Below, in pieces: positions 11,397-22,508 of a DNA stretch of 64,000 nucleotides. The notes beneath the pieces were generated by a model. It was not told the origin of the DNA. It ran no database searches and saw nothing but the letters and a program-made list of their open reading frames with translations. A program made the position numbers and the translations under genes. The stretch is from Notolepis coatsorum. Taxonomy: Eukaryota > Chordata > Actinopteri > Aulopiformes > Paralepididae. Where the stretch lies: positions 125,395,937-125,459,936 of the forward strand of contig OZ020592.1 of assembly GCA_963971535.1 (NCBI GenBank), in the 5' to 3' direction. How positions within the stretch are numbered: position 1 is the first letter of the stretch; each line of letters starts with the position of its first letter.

Positions 11397-11519
11397 GAAA
11401 ATTACTCAGCTAGCGATGTCTGTGTTGTGGTTTTTGTTGTGTCTGTGTTAAGATAAGATATTCCTTTATTGATCCCCTTGGGGAAATTCAGGACCCAGTT
11501 GTGTGTTAGGGTTAGTTAG
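11397..11519. other. short spacer with a retroelement-tail-like motif
   Basis: agataagatattcctttatt gatccccttggggaaattc at 11450-11490 recurs in part at 47968-47990. It resembles a retroelement 3' tail. No coding potential. Confidence 0.4.
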
Positions 11520-11905
11520 GGTTTCTAATATGTTGTGTGTGTTTGATATTGTTTTCTAATACGTTGTGTGTGTTTATGATATTGTTTTCTAATACATTGC
11601 GTGTGTTTATGATATTGTTTTCTAATACGTTGTGTGTTTAGGATATTGTTTTTCTAATGCTTTGTGTGTTTATGATATTGTTTTAGAATATGTTGTGTGC
11701 GTTTATGATATTGTTTTCTAATGCTTTGTGTGTGTTCATGATATTCTTTTCTAATACGTTGTGTGTGTTTATGATATTGTTTTCTAATACGTTGTGTGTT
11801 TATGATATTGTTTTCTAATGCTTTGTGTGTGTTTATGATATTGTTTTGTAATGCTTTGTGTGTGTTTATGATATTGTTTTCTAATGCTTTGTGTGTGTTT
11901 ATGAT
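11520..11905 (+). repeat. minisatellite, about 33-bp unit
   Basis: About 12 units of tttatgatattgttttctaa tacgttgtgtgtg, variable in tacg/tgct and in the GT run. Intronic. Confidence 0.95.
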
Positions 11906-12157
11906 ATTGATAGGGAGCTGTTGGGCTTACTAGGCTTCAGGCAAAGTTACTGTTAACCTTCTGTGTATTGTCACAGTGAAAGGGTTAACCATTTGGTAGT
12001 GTGGCAGTGAAAGGGTTAGTCTTCTTTCCAACACCTCTCAATCTCTAGGACACAAATATAAGACAATTTCACTTCTTCAGCTGTAATAGTGTTATTGGGT
12101 CAATATGGGTAATTTTGAATTGAGTTAACTGATCCCAGACCGGTGAGGCAGCAGCTG
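11906..12157. other. spacer with ttaaccctttcactgcc repeats
   Basis: Contains two divergent copies of the unit cagtgaaagggttaacc (11970-12020). The same array continues beyond the LINE at 15138-15235 in reverse-complement wording, so the LINE appears to have inserted into a small minisatellite. Confidence 0.55.
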
Positions 12158-12561
12158 ACATTTACATTTAGTCATTTAGCTGACGCAGGGTGTCCGCGGG
12201 ACCTTAAAAAGTCTTAAAAAGTCTTAAATTCAACTATCAACTATTAAGGCCTTAATTTGTCTTAAAATGTCTTAAATCCGACTTTCGGAGGTCTTAAAAA
12301 CATGCCATGTCATCTTATGTTTCATTGTGAAATCTGGGGGGAAACTATTAACGGGAGATATTAAGTCAGGCTTTTTTTTTTCTTTCACGCAAACGGTACG
12401 CAGTGGGGCGGAACCAATTTATGGTCCTTAATTGTGTGTCGCCGTCGGGAGCTATTTCAGAACACCGGAGCATAGGTAACACGTTATTCAAGCCGTAGCG
12501 ATAACGCTGACGTTTAGTTTAGTTTAATTGATTTGTATTTATTTGCACTCGTTAATTTAAC

Positions 12562-13017
12562 ATGGGAAAGTGCAAATGTAATGAGAACTGGCTCGAAAAC
12601 CCTCTGTTTGCACCGTGGTTGGTCCCAGTGAAAGACATGTACGAGGCCCGCTGCAAACTCTTCAAAAAGGATTTTAAACTGGGAACGATGGGAATAAAAG
12701 CAGTCGAGTCACACATGCACAACGCTAAGCATGTTACCTCTACAAAAACCCGCCTGCAGACAACTTCAATATCAAATTTCTTTTCGACGCCGACACCGTA
12801 CACATCAACTGCTCAGGGACAGGTAGGTCTACCACCTGGACCAATTGTTATTACATCTGCACCTGTCCGGGTAACGTTCGGCTCCACGCCAACCCTTGAA
12901 GCTGAGGTACTGTGGGTTCTAAATACGGTCGCAAAGCATCAGTCCTACAATGGAAATGAGGGACTAGGAGAGGTGTTTCAAGCGATGTTCCCTGACTCTG
13001 TTAGGATCTATGGGTAA
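12562..13017 (+). pseudogene. BED-type zinc-finger N-terminus of a hAT-like protein
   Basis: The frame reads MGKCKCNENW, then an aromatic-rich PWLVPVKDMYEARCKLF, KLGTMGIKAVESHMHNAKH and a linker. The BED finger pattern C-x2-C...H-x4-H is broken because the second Cys is Phe (CKLF; the sister copy at 34372 has CKLC). The frame ends in a stop at 13017, well short of a hAT transposase core. DNA-binding remnant of a transposon; not a host gene. Confidence 0.7.
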
Positions 13018-13149
13018 CAGTACTGTATATTTGCATATCATGTATGTCACAAATGTAATGGTAATATATACCTGTATGTCATGTATATCCCTATGCTATG
13101 CCATAAATGTCATGTATGTTGTGCATGTCATAAATGTCACTATGAATTG

Positions 13150-13275
13150 AAAATGGGGGACCCTGATGTAAACAAGACAAACGTCTTTCTCTGGTCTGCA
13201 TCCCCTTATTATTGTGTGTATTGAGCTGTACTGTATTGTACCCATTCTGAAATCTGTTAAATAAAGTATTCTTTG
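13150..13275 (+). repeat. dispersed retroposon 3' end with AATAAAG
   Basis: Sequence from aaaatgggggaccctgatgt to tctgttaaataaagtattc. Near-identical copies occur at 13945-14080, 35165-35285, inverted at 35325-35455, and shorter ones at 37655-37712 and 57478-57530 (inverted). All end at the same AATAAAG and several carry a (tcaa)n tail, so this is a retroposon 3' end. Confidence 0.65.
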
Positions 13276-13816
13276 AGGTGCTTTGGTACCATGAGGTGCA
13301 GGCATAGTCGTAGTACCCTTGAATGAGTGTACCCATGATTTTTGCCATTTTGTTATCGTGAAATTGGTATTAAATTTAATTTTGAGTGGCATTAAAAAGT
13401 CTTAAAAAGCCTTAAATCTGACTGGGCTAAACCTGCAGATACCCTGTGACGCTTTTATCCAAAGCGACTTACAAGTTCTGTACCCTTCCTGTTCATCAGG
13501 AAGGGTACAACTCTATCAGCTGAGTAACAATGTTCATCAAAGTTTTGAGTGCTACAGTGTAGGTTAGTTTATTAGGACAAGTGCATAACGGTAAGGTTAG
13601 TTAGGGTTAGATTATTTATTTATTATTATTCCTTTAATTTGATTTCAGATAATGGTTGAAGTGCGTCTTTAGTCGACGGGGAAAGATTGGACGGGTTTCG
13701 GCTGTCCTAACTGGGGTGGGTAGTTCATTCCCCCATTGTGGGGCAAGGACTGAGAATAGGCGACTTCTCTTTGATGACCCTCCCGGAGCTTGGATAGGAG
13801 TAGGTCTGAGGTGGCC

Positions 13817-14086
13817 TTTTCTTGACTCTTTTTGTATCACAAACAGTACTGTATTTGCAAATCTGGTATGTCATAAATGTATAGATGTAGCAGTACTGTC
13901 TATCTGTACTGTATGTCATGTATGTCATATATGTCCTGATGAATTGAAAATGGGGGACCCTGATGTAAACAAGACGAAAGTCTTTCTCTGGTCTGCATCC
14001 CCTTAACAATTGTGTGTATTGAGCTGTACTGTATTGTACCCATTCTGCAATCTGTTAATAAAGTCTTCAATCAATCAATCAATCAG
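13817..14086 (+). mobile_element. retroposon fragment inserted in the LINE 3' region
   Basis: Compared with the LINE copy at 49563-50297, about 21 bp after ggcc are missing and 270 bp are present instead. The insert ends aataaagtcttc(aatc)n, the same retroposon tail as at 13150. Confidence 0.65.
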
Positions 14087-15137
14087 TCTTGAGGGTATGT
14101 AGTTGGAGACCATGACCGGAGGTAGGCGGGAGCGGTTCCCTTTGCCGCACGGTATGCCAGGTCGAGGGCCTTGAAGCGGATTCGTGCAGCAATGGGGAGC
14201 CAGTACAGGTCCCTAAGAAGTGGGGTGACATGGGCCGACTTCGGTAGGTTTGAGATCAGGCGGGCCGCTGCGTTCTGAATGAGTTGAAAAGGCTTGGTGG
14301 CAGTGGCCGGGAGGCCAGCAAGCAGTGCGTTGCAGTAGTCGAGGCGGGAGATGACTGTTGATTGGACGAGGAGTTGGGTGGCTTCTTTTGTCAGGAAGGG
14401 GCGGATCCTTCTGACGTTGCTCAGGAGGAATCTGCAGGTTCTGGTTGTCGCTGCGATGTGAGCAGAGAAGTTCAACTGGTCGTCGAGGACAACACCAAGG
14501 TTCTTGGCGGTCGGGGACGCGGTCACAGCTGCATTCTCGACTGTGATGGAAAGGTCGGTCAGGGGGGAGGATTTGGCCGGCAGGTGGAGCAATTCTGTTT
14601 TGCTTAGGTTCAGTTTGAGGTGGTTGGTCGTCATCCAGGCGGAGATGTCGGACAGACGGGCCCAGATCCGCTCAGAGACGTGGATATCTGAGGGAGGGAA
14701 GGAGAGGAAGAGTTGAGTATCATCGGCATAACAATGATACGAGAAGCCATGAGACGTGATAATGTTACCCAGTGATTTAGTGTAGAGGGAGAAGAGAAGG
14801 GGTCCTAGGACCGAGCCCTGGGGGACACCCGTCTGCAGGGGGCGGGTGGCTGACAGGGTCCCTCTCCATGACACTTGGTAGGAGCGGTCATTGAGGTATG
14901 ATGTCAGCCATGTCAGCGCAGAGCCAGCCACTCCCATTCCTGCGAGGGCCGCGAGGATGATCTGATGGTTGACTGTCGAAGGCTGCAGACAGATCTAGGA
15001 GAATCAGGACAGAGGAGAGGCCTTTCGCTTTTGCTAAGTGAAGTGCCTCTGTGACCGCAATGAGGGCCGTTTCTGTGGAGTGGCCAGTCCGGAAGCCAGA
15101 CTGATTAGCTGAGTGGGGGTGGGTTTGTGTATTTAAC
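14083..15137 (-). pseudogene. L2-like LINE reverse transcriptase, C-terminal half
   Basis: The fragment begins [15 protein letters not shown] and [11 protein letters not shown] (RT palm motif A), shifts frame near 14940, then reads GVPQGSVLGPLLFSLY, the catalytic YADDTQLFLSF (motif C), RLDYCNALLAGLP and LYWLPIAARIRFK, the usual order in L2/CR1-group LINEs. The N-terminal endonuclease is absent. Mobilises its own RNA by target-primed reverse transcription when intact; this copy is dead. Confidence 0.9.
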
Positions 15138-15235
15138 CCTTTCACTGCCGACAATACACAGAAGGTTAACCCTGTCACTGCCACACAACAGCAGGTTAAC
15201 CCTTTCACTGCCACACTACAGAAGGTTAACCCTTT
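15138..15235 (+). repeat. ttaaccctttcactgcc minisatellite
   Basis: Four to five units of gttaaccctttcactgccac actacagaag. One unit remnant also occurs right of the SINE at 15684-15710, and reverse-complement units occur at 11950-12025. Confidence 0.8.
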
Positions 15236-15236
15236 A

Positions 15237-15683
15237 GGGCGGCTGGGTGGCGCAGCGGACATTGCGCTCGTCACCAACGCAAGAGACACCGGGTTCAACT
15301 CCGGCTGTCGGCGTTGCCTCCGGCTTGCGCCAGCCGTCATACTAATTCAATTGGCAGAGTTAGCGAGTGGAAGTCGATGGGACTCCTACAGGTCGGTTGG
15401 GGACGCCTGCACAGCAGAGACAGGAAATGGCGGGGGTAGTGTGAGCCTTCCACACGTTACACCTTGCCAATGAGAGTCCGCGCTGTCTGGTGAAAAGATG
15501 TGACAGGCTGCCTCCTCGTGTATCGGAGGGGACACGTGATGCAAGGCTTCTATCCTCCCTACAACTGGCCAGTGGGGGGCATATGCGAGCAACGTTCAAG
15601 ACAGGGGAGGGGAGAATTGGCACAGTGGAATTGGGATGGGAGAAAAATAGAAAAAGAGGAGAAAAAAGTGGATTAAAAAAAAA
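15237..15683 (+). mobile_element. tRNA-derived SINE, full length
   Basis: The head gggcggctgggtggcgcagc has an A-box-like sequence and the B-box ggGTTCAACTCC, then a long body (cgactcctacaggtcggttg appears in other copies) and the end ggatgggagaaaaa...A-tail. The flanks share ggttaaccctttA, which may be the target duplication or simply the host array unit. Family copies: 15735 (-), 18190 (-), 22509, 28736, 53145, 54998 (-), 58989. Confidence 0.85.
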
Positions 15684-15734
15684 GGTTAACCCTTTACTAT
15701 CACACTACGGTAACCATCAGTAGACTGTCACATG

Positions 15735-16048
15735 CTTTCCTCCGACGCATGTGCAGCCAGCCGGCAGCCAGCCTGATTCAGCAGATTCTCACTGGGAGAG
15801 TGTAACGTGTGGGAGGCCGCACTACCTCTCACCAGATCCTACCTTCGCTGAGCAGGCGCCCCGACCGAACTGTAGGGGTCGCTGTCCACAACGCCCAGGA
15901 CCCACCCACGGCTCCCCTCCCCCTAACTCAGCCAAACGAGTTAGTATAGCGATCAGCCCGAGCCAAGGCAATGCTGACTCTCCGGGAGTCGAGACCGCAG
16001 CCTCTTGCATTGGTGACGAGCACAATCTCCGCTACGCCACCTGACCGC
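15735..16048 (-). mobile_element. tRNA-derived SINE, inverse orientation
   Basis: Reads as the reverse complement of the SINE family. At 16010-16048 the head (ggcggtcaggtggcgtagcg on the - strand) is present; the 3' tail is missing at 15735. Lies 50 bp from an opposite-strand copy, so the two can pair in the transcript just upstream of exon 2. Confidence 0.8.
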
Positions 16049-16065
16049 CCCGGACACGTCTTCTT

Positions 16066-16210
16066 TAAACAAGTCTAGAAGAAAACACCATAAAGTCCAA
16101 AAAAATATAAAATAAATGAATGCAACACTCCAAGACATACCCCATGCGAAGGTATGGAAAAACTCACTAAAACCTAGCAATAGGGGGGAAAAAGGCACCA
16201 CAGGCAATGT
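16066..16210 (+). repeat. dispersed repeat, same as 1071-1265
   Basis: Shares aacaagtctagaagaaaa, atgaatgcaacactcc, gcgaaggtatggaaaaac and gcaccacaggcaatgt with 1071-1265 in the same order. Ends about 75 bp before exon 2. Confidence 0.6.
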
Positions 16211-16283
16211 CATCTTTGTGCCTTTTTAAAAAGAAATATTGTTTCCCGATTTGTTTTAAAATGTTGTTTTTCATGTTTTTCAG

Positions 16284-16466
16284 CTCCGCTTACGACCGGG
16301 ACAACAAGGTGAAAGCGGCCATTAAGAAGATCAGCCCCTTCGAGCACCAGACGTACTGCCAGCGCACCCTGCGGGAGATCAAGATTCTGCTGCGCTTCAG
16401 GCACGAGAACATCATCGCCATCAACAACATCATCCGCACTCCGACCATGGAGCAGATGAAGGACGT
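16284..16466 (+). CDS. mapk1: mapk1 (ERK2) exon 2: N-lobe of the kinase
   Basis: ERK2 is the terminal serine/threonine kinase of the RAS-RAF-MEK cascade, acting in cytosol and nucleus. This exon follows a good acceptor (tgtttttcatgtttttcag) and ends GAC GT|gtatcc. It is 183 nt, the length I know for vertebrate MAPK1 exon 2, and begins with the third base of a Cys codon. It encodes [20 protein letters not shown] (K of AIKK is the catalytic beta-3 lysine), [12 protein letters not shown] (E of REI is the helix-C glutamate) and ends EQMKD-V. Several residues differ from the vertebrate ERK2 I recall (VAIKK to AAIKK, IIGIND to IIAINN). The glycine loop is in exon 1, outside the window. Confidence 0.95.
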
Positions 16467-16479
16467 GTATCCTTCTGTT

Positions 16480-16639
16480 AGGGTTAGGAGCAGATGTTGG
16501 GGTTAGGAGCAGATGTTGGGAGCAGATGTTAGGAGCAGATGTTGGGGTTAGGAGCAGATGTTAGGAGCAGATGTTGGGGTTAGGAGCAGATGTTACAAGC
16601 AGATGTTGGGGTTAGGAGCAGATGAAGAATGTGTATCCT
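16480..16639 (+). repeat. minisatellite seeded by the exon 2 donor boundary
   Basis: About eight short units of gagcagatgttggggttag (13-19 bp) follow the exon 2 donor. The first 9 bases, gagcagatg, are the end of exon 2 (16450-16458). The last unit (16617-16639ff) retains gagcagatgaagaatgtgta tccttct, which differs from the true exon-intron boundary by two bases, and so presents a second GTATCC donor at 16633. Confidence 0.85.
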
Positions 16640-16694
16640 TCTCTACAGGCCTCTCGCCTCAACGTGCCATAATGATGCACCATTTACCAAGTAA

Positions 16695-17411
<717 letters not shown>

Positions 17412-17456
17412 TAGGGTTGGGTGATATAATGATAACGATAATTATCGCGATATATT

Positions 17457-18185
17457 TTAACACTTTCTATGCCGGGAAACGTCTTTAGACGTCATTCCCG
17501 GCCATGCTCAAGTTGCCGGAGGACGCTTTACGTCGTCCTTATATCAATATTTCAAAAATCTGCGATCGGATTCATATGTCCCCTCCGCTGGCCTGAGATC
17601 CACCAGCAGGACCCACTGAGCTCTCAGGCGGTTCAGGAGCGCCATCTGGTGGCCGATCGGCGCAATCGCTTAACAGGATGTGCCATAGAGGTTGTGCTAG
17701 ACGTCCGTAGTACTTCCGGGCACTCGCTATAGGTCCCGGGACTCTGGCTCGTCACGCTACACAGTGATCGATTGCCAATAACTCGATAAACAACATGATT
17801 TGGACGTATATACCATTATACAAGCTGGAGATGGACCGGGTAAATTTACATCCCATAATGATAAGACTTCTACTCTACGATGATCGCCCAACGGCGCGCG
17901 GAGACTGGGGTGAGTTTCAGCGTGTAACGTTACCGTCTTCGATACTAACTGCTATTATCAACATTTGACCCACATTAGATGATTGGTATAACGCTGCCCA
18001 CGGAATTATAAACGCCCCCTAGCCCATCCGGTCAACATCAGATGACGTGTAGTAACTTCTAGAAGTACGTCTAGTTGGAATTTTTTATATCGCGCTGATT
18101 GCCATAAAACTGTATTGCATCATCAATATAATGCATTTGGGGCTATAGATCACGTTCTGGAGAAAGCTGCAGAAAGAGATGAAAA
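17457..18185 (-). mobile_element. piggyBac-like element, inverse copy of 2405-3361, truncated
   Basis: It starts TTAACACTTTCTATGCCGGG and then matches the reverse complement of 3361 to about 2640, including gcgccatctggtggccgatc and agatgacgtgtagtaacttc. It stops at gaaaacatac where the SINE begins; the other TTAA end is missing. Confidence 0.8.
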
Positions 18186-18545
18186 CATACTTTTTTTTTT
18201 TGATCCACTTTTTCTCCCATTTTTCTATATTTTCTCCCATCCCAATTTCGTATCATCCAATTCAACCCTCCCCTGTCACGAACGCTGTTTCTTGCCTCCC
18301 ACAAGCCGGCTGCAATGTGGACTAAGTCATACATAGCACAAGTCCCCTCCGGTACTTGAGGTAACAGCAGTCGCATCTTTTCACCTGCGCAGCTCGATCT
18401 CTCAGTGTCGAGGAGTAACGCGTGGGAGGCTCACGCTGCCCCCGACACTTCCTGATTCTACTGCGCAGGCGCACCAACCGACTTGTAGGAGTCGCTTGTT
18501 CACAACGCCCGATCCCCACCCTTCAGTTTCCCTCCCCGTAATACG
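18186..18545 (-). mobile_element. tRNA-SINE family member, head-less, inverse
   Basis: On the - strand the segment ends with the family tail (gggagaaaatatagaaaaat...A-run, here the T-run at 18190-18200) and carries the body (gtcgggggcagcgtgagcct). It stops at gggaggg before the tRNA-like head, so it is 5'-truncated. Confidence 0.65.
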
Positions 18546-19125
18546 ATTTTTTTTTGTGACCTGCAACAGGGCAGTTTTAAAACCAGAGACAGTGGACAGA
18601 CTTAAAGTAATGGTTTGCTTGTCCAAATGACAATACTGACCAAATTGAGATTTATTTTTCTCTTGTCCATTTATTTTGTTTGCTTTCTAATTTAAAATAC
18701 AGTTTGAAACCGTCTGTACACAGTAGGCTATGTGTGCTAGCAGAGCTAGACTCCAGTCACGAGTCACGGTGCACATGTGCGGTGGTTTGTCCACCAAAAA
18801 AGCGCCAAAAGATAGAAAAGAAACTAGCAGAGCCAGAACTGTTCAACTCCCCTGGAGCCACAGCCAGCAGAGAAGCCGGTTTACTTTCACTTTCAAACCA
18901 GCTGCAGCCTGAGAACTGGAATGTGAGGGGATGTAACACTAAAGATGGCGGCAACGACAAAGAATTGCTGCAAAATAAACATACATCTGTTGTTTAAAAA
19001 AAATATATATATATATTTTTTTTTTATACTTATAACAATATCGATAATATCGAATATCGAGTGATATGATATAGTTATCGATATCGTTATCGCGATATCA
19101 TTTTTGGCCATATTGCCCAGCCCTA

Positions 19126-19195
19126 GTAGAAGCTGAACGCCACTTGTGATCTCAAGGTAGAACCTGAATGCCACCTGTGATCTCAAGGTAGTCTG
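19126..19195 (+). repeat. exon 3 donor array, part right of the hAT
   Basis: Two further 31-bp units (gtagaagctgaacgccactt gtgatctcaag; gtagaacctgaatgccacct gtgatctcaag) and a partial third (gtagtctg at 19188). They carry more substitutions than the left part. Confidence 0.9.
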
Positions 19196-19204
19196 TAGTA
19201 GGGC

Positions 19205-19962
19205 TTAGTGTTTAAGAACACCGCTGTTGGTTTTACCATCAAAGCAAGACTGCAGGTATTACCCACTAAATACAATCTGTCCACTTGGTATCCTCAAACT
19301 CACAGTCCATTCTGTCCAACCATCAGGATTCACAACAACACCTAGAATCCATTGCACACATAACAAATGGATGTAATGCATACAAACACCTGTACATAGC
19401 TCGTCATGACCGTATTGTGGACATTGTGTCTGATGCGGTACAGAACATATCACCATCTAGTGCAGCAATGTACAAACATGCTAGAGTTCAACCAGAGTGG
19501 TTTGGCCTTACCAACGATGTCTTTGCTAACATACCAAATAACACCGGATGTTGTTTTTGTTGACACCAGCCACAGGGAGGTGCTGGTCATAGAAGTAGGC
19601 TGTGCCTTTGATCTGTACATGGACCAGGCCTTCCGGGACAAGTATATCAAATACCAACCACTGCTCAATGTGATGGCCGACCTTGGGTATAGGTGTAGAT
19701 ATAGTGTACTTGTATTCGGAAGTCTTGGCCATGTATACAAATGCACCATGACCGGTCTGAGAATTGCTGCAATGTCTAAAAGAAAAGCCAAACAAATTGC
19801 CAAATATTGCTCTGTCTCAGCTATTATTGGCAGCTTAGCCGCGTGGAGAAGGAGGTGCTATGTGTACCCTTAAGTGTTCAGTGCTGCTTGGCCCCGATAC
19901 ATTTGATTCCCTGTTTATGTAATATAATATGTGGAACCAAATAAAGTATTTGTGTGTGTGTG
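19205..19962 (+). pseudogene. RLE-type non-LTR retrotransposon, C-terminal fragment
   Basis: The reading begins VGFTIKARLQVLPTKYNLST, shifts frame, gives HITNGCNAYKHLYIARHD (a CCHC-like knuckle), and after another shift near 19545 PDVVFVDTSHREVLVIEVGC and DKYIKYQPLLNVMADLGY. A PD...E-V core after a CCHC knuckle is the arrangement of the restriction-like endonuclease at the C-terminus of R2/R4/NeSL-group retrotransposons. A stop at 19873 is followed by AATAAAG near 19939 and a GT tail. 5'-truncated and frameshifted. Confidence 0.65.
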
Positions 19963-20001
19963 TGGCATCTAAAATGATCCACCATCACGTTGCCCCCTTA
20001 G

Positions 20002-20163
<162 letters not shown>

Positions 20164-20261
20164 TAGACATTTTACAGAATTCCTTTTGGTCCTCGTGTCT
20201 TCAGCCCTACAGCAGTGAGCATCAATAAAATAGAACAACACATTTTCTTCAACAGAAGCAA

Positions 20262-20510
20262 TAACCGTAGCATAAGAATAGCAGCAAGAAACAATTATAA
20301 TACAGTATGGCAAAGTAGCAGCATAAACGAGTGTAAAATAACATTACATTTTAATACAATAATCCCATTATGGCAAAGTAGAAACAAGTGTAAAATAACA
20401 TTGAATTATAATACAATAATCATCACAGTATGGCAAAGTAGCAAACAAGTGTAAAATAACATTCAATTTTAATACAATAATCACAGTATGGCAAAGTAGC
20501 ATAAAGCATT
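20262..20510 (+). repeat. minisatellite, about 57-bp unit
   Basis: Four to five degenerate units of tggcaaagtagcaaacaagt gtaaaataacattcaatttt aatacaataatcacagta. Confidence 0.85.
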
Positions 20511-20830
20511 ACATACTGAGACATGTAGGATCATTACTGAGACATGTAGGATCATTACTGAGACATGTAGGAACATGTAGGATCATTACTGAGACATGTA
20601 GGATCATTACTGAGACATGTAGGATCATTACTGAGACATGTAGGATCATTACTGAGACATGCAGGATCATTACTGAGACATGTAGGATCATTACTGAGAC
20701 ATGTAGGATCATTACTGAGACATGTAGGATCATTACTGAGACATGTAGGCATGTAGGATCATTACTGAGACACATAGGATCATTACTGAGACATGTAGGA
20801 TCATTACTCAGACATGTAGGATCATTCTAC
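20511..20830 (+). repeat. 21-bp minisatellite
   Basis: About 15 units of tgagacatgtaggatcattac with two partial units (near 20572 and 20749). Open frames through it on the - strand are spurious. Confidence 0.97.
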
Positions 20831-20851
20831 ATAATATTTATATATCGCCAT

Positions 20852-22474
20852 TAGGGATGCTCGATATTGGCTTTTTTACCTATACCGATATTTTCCAACT
20901 CTTAATTTCCGATACCGATATCAACCGATACCGATATATGCAGGGTTTCCCCCGCCAAAAAACTGAATAATTTCAGGTAATTAACATTACATACCGTAAT
21001 TCCTCTAATAGTAACCGGGTCTCAAATACAAGCCGGGTCTCTATTAATGGCCGGGTGCGCTGTTGAGCTAAGCAATTATAAGCCGGCCTCCTAATACAAG
21101 CCGGGTTACTAATATACTGAGCTGCATACTGAGCTGCTAAGGTAAAGTTACTTGATTTCACTTTGAAAACGTTGAAATGACCAGTGACCACCTGTAATTG
21201 CACTGTTTACTATTTCATACAGTACTTGGTTTCAATAAATGAACCCAGTACATTTTACTGGGTTCAAACTGACACAAAATGTTGATTTATTCATTATGAT
21301 CCGTTTGAAAATTTGAAATATAGGCCTCCCTCTTATACAGGCCTCCTCCTAATACAAGCCTGGTACCCGCTACAGTTGAAACAAATACAAGCCGGGGTTA
21401 CTATTAGAGGAATTACGGTATGTCTTGTTGTGGAATTAACATAACATATGCATACTTTTGACAATAAATAAAATCAGAATTTGTTCTTACTTGCTTGCCT
21501 GGTGTTAGATTCTGATCAATCGGCCAGTATCACGTCTTCGTCTGTTTGGCTTGTGTTCTCATCTCCATCCACTGACTCTGCGTTGTGTTTGTTATCTCTC
21601 CGACGTCGCCACATACTGGCTGTACAATCCTTATCATCCCCTGTTAATGCAATCCGCAGGCATAAGTATTCACCACTTCCATAAGAATTCGACCCTTTAC
21701 AGCATAATACCTTTCTCGAAAGAGCGTTGTTTATTACATAAACAGAAGCCTCAGCTCAGATGTTATCAGATTGTATTGTCCTTGAAGAGTCTATTCTGAT
21801 GATCTCTCCTCTCTCCCCACTCGGGGGGTCATCGCGGCCTGGTGGTTATTCCAGAAGCCTGTCGTCGTGGCACTTCTCTCGTGCTGCCCTTCCCCCCCCC
21901 CCCCCCCCCCCCCCTCTCTGTGATGAGAGGAGGGAGCCATCTCAAAGTCTCTGATGGTTCCTCAGTCGTTCGTGGTCGCTCTTGGTCTCAGTCTTGGTCT
22001 GGCTTACACCCGGAAACACTGTTAGATTTATAGGATCTTCGTCATAGCAACGACGGCCTCGCCCCTCTCCTGGTTGCCATGCGACGCGCTGTCATAGCAA
22101 CTGCTAATAACCTCTAACACACATTAAAACGTCTGTTTTCATTAATGTCAAACCTAGGATCTCGCTCCTGTGCCTGCTGCCGTTCTTATCAGCTTGTTGA
22201 TGTTCTGATGGAATGCAAACATTCTGCTCTGCTAACACTGACTGCCAGCCACTAGACCGCTATTCCTCCACCGTTCAACCCGTGATGATAATGGTATTAC
22301 CCTCTTAAAGCTTGTCTCTATATATCAGTTATAAACCAAATATACATTTCTTTCACTGGGTAAATAAAGGTTATAGAAATGTAAAAAAAAGTAATTTAAA
22401 ATTTAAACCGATACCGATATTTTCCGATATCACATTTTAATGCCAATATCGGCCGATAATATCGGACATCCCTA
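20852..22474. mobile_element. hAT-type element, non-autonomous, with nested MITE
   Basis: The ends are TAGGGATGCTCGATATTGGC and its inverse (ATATCGGACATCCCTA), with a perfect 8-bp duplication atcgccat (20844-20851, 22475-22482). Sub-terminal regions are rich in ccgatatcgg-like motifs on both sides. 21430-22390 is unassigned and includes a long C-tract at 21893-21914. No transposase. Confidence 0.92.
20992..21420. mobile_element. MITE with long inverted termini
   Basis: It begins taccgtaattcctctaatag taac and ends with the exact inverse (gttactattagaggaattac ggta). The interior repeats aatacaagccgggt-like motifs several times. 429 bp, nested in the hAT. Superfamily not determined. Confidence 0.8.
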
Positions 22475-22508
22475 ATCGCCATATATCTATAGTAAGTATA
22501 AAGATAAA

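Larger units (their letters stand above)
12186..13446 (+). mobile_element. hAT-like element (CAGGGTGTCC family) with BED finger
   Basis: It begins CAGGGTGTCCGCGGGACC and ends CTGCAGATACCCTG, with a 5-bp duplication tgacg on both sides (12181-12185, 13447-13451). Removing it restores the LINE 3' end ttagctgacgcttttatcc. The short duplication is unlike classic hAT (8 bp) but fits the 5-6-bp group. A longer sister copy is at 34005-36191. Confidence 0.8.
12158..15137 (-). mobile_element. L2-like LINE, 5'-truncated, with two insertions
   Basis: The element reads on the - strand from a 5' truncation near 15137 to a 3' end at about 12158 (the fish-typical ...gcgtcagctaaatgactaaatgt tail). It encodes the C-terminal half of a reverse transcriptase. 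It is interrupted by the hAT-like element at 12186-13446 and by a 270-bp fragment at 13817-14086. A second copy of its 3' end is at 49563-50297 and a third, short one at 55815-55885. Confidence 0.8.
17412..19125. mobile_element. hAT-type element inserted in the exon 3 donor array
   Basis: The ends are TAGGGTTGGGTGATATAATG and its inverse ATATTGCCCAGCCCTA. The flanks gtagaaac (17404-17411) and gtagaagc (19126-19133) match at 7 of 8 bases, but the array unit itself supplies that sequence. Inside are a piggyBac-like fragment and a SINE, then 18585-19010, which has no recognised domain. Non-autonomous. Confidence 0.8.

Noticed and set aside
15237..15330. tRNA-like sequences with A and B boxes (also at 6760, 22509, 28736, 53145, 58989).
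   Set aside because: They are heads of SINEs with A-rich tails and target duplications; they do not fold as complete tRNAs by eye.
1..16283. Search for mapk1 exon 1 (glycine-rich loop, start codon) and promoter.
   Set aside because: No sequence encoding a GEGAYG-like loop was found in any frame, and no CpG-rich promoter; exon 1 must lie upstream of the window.
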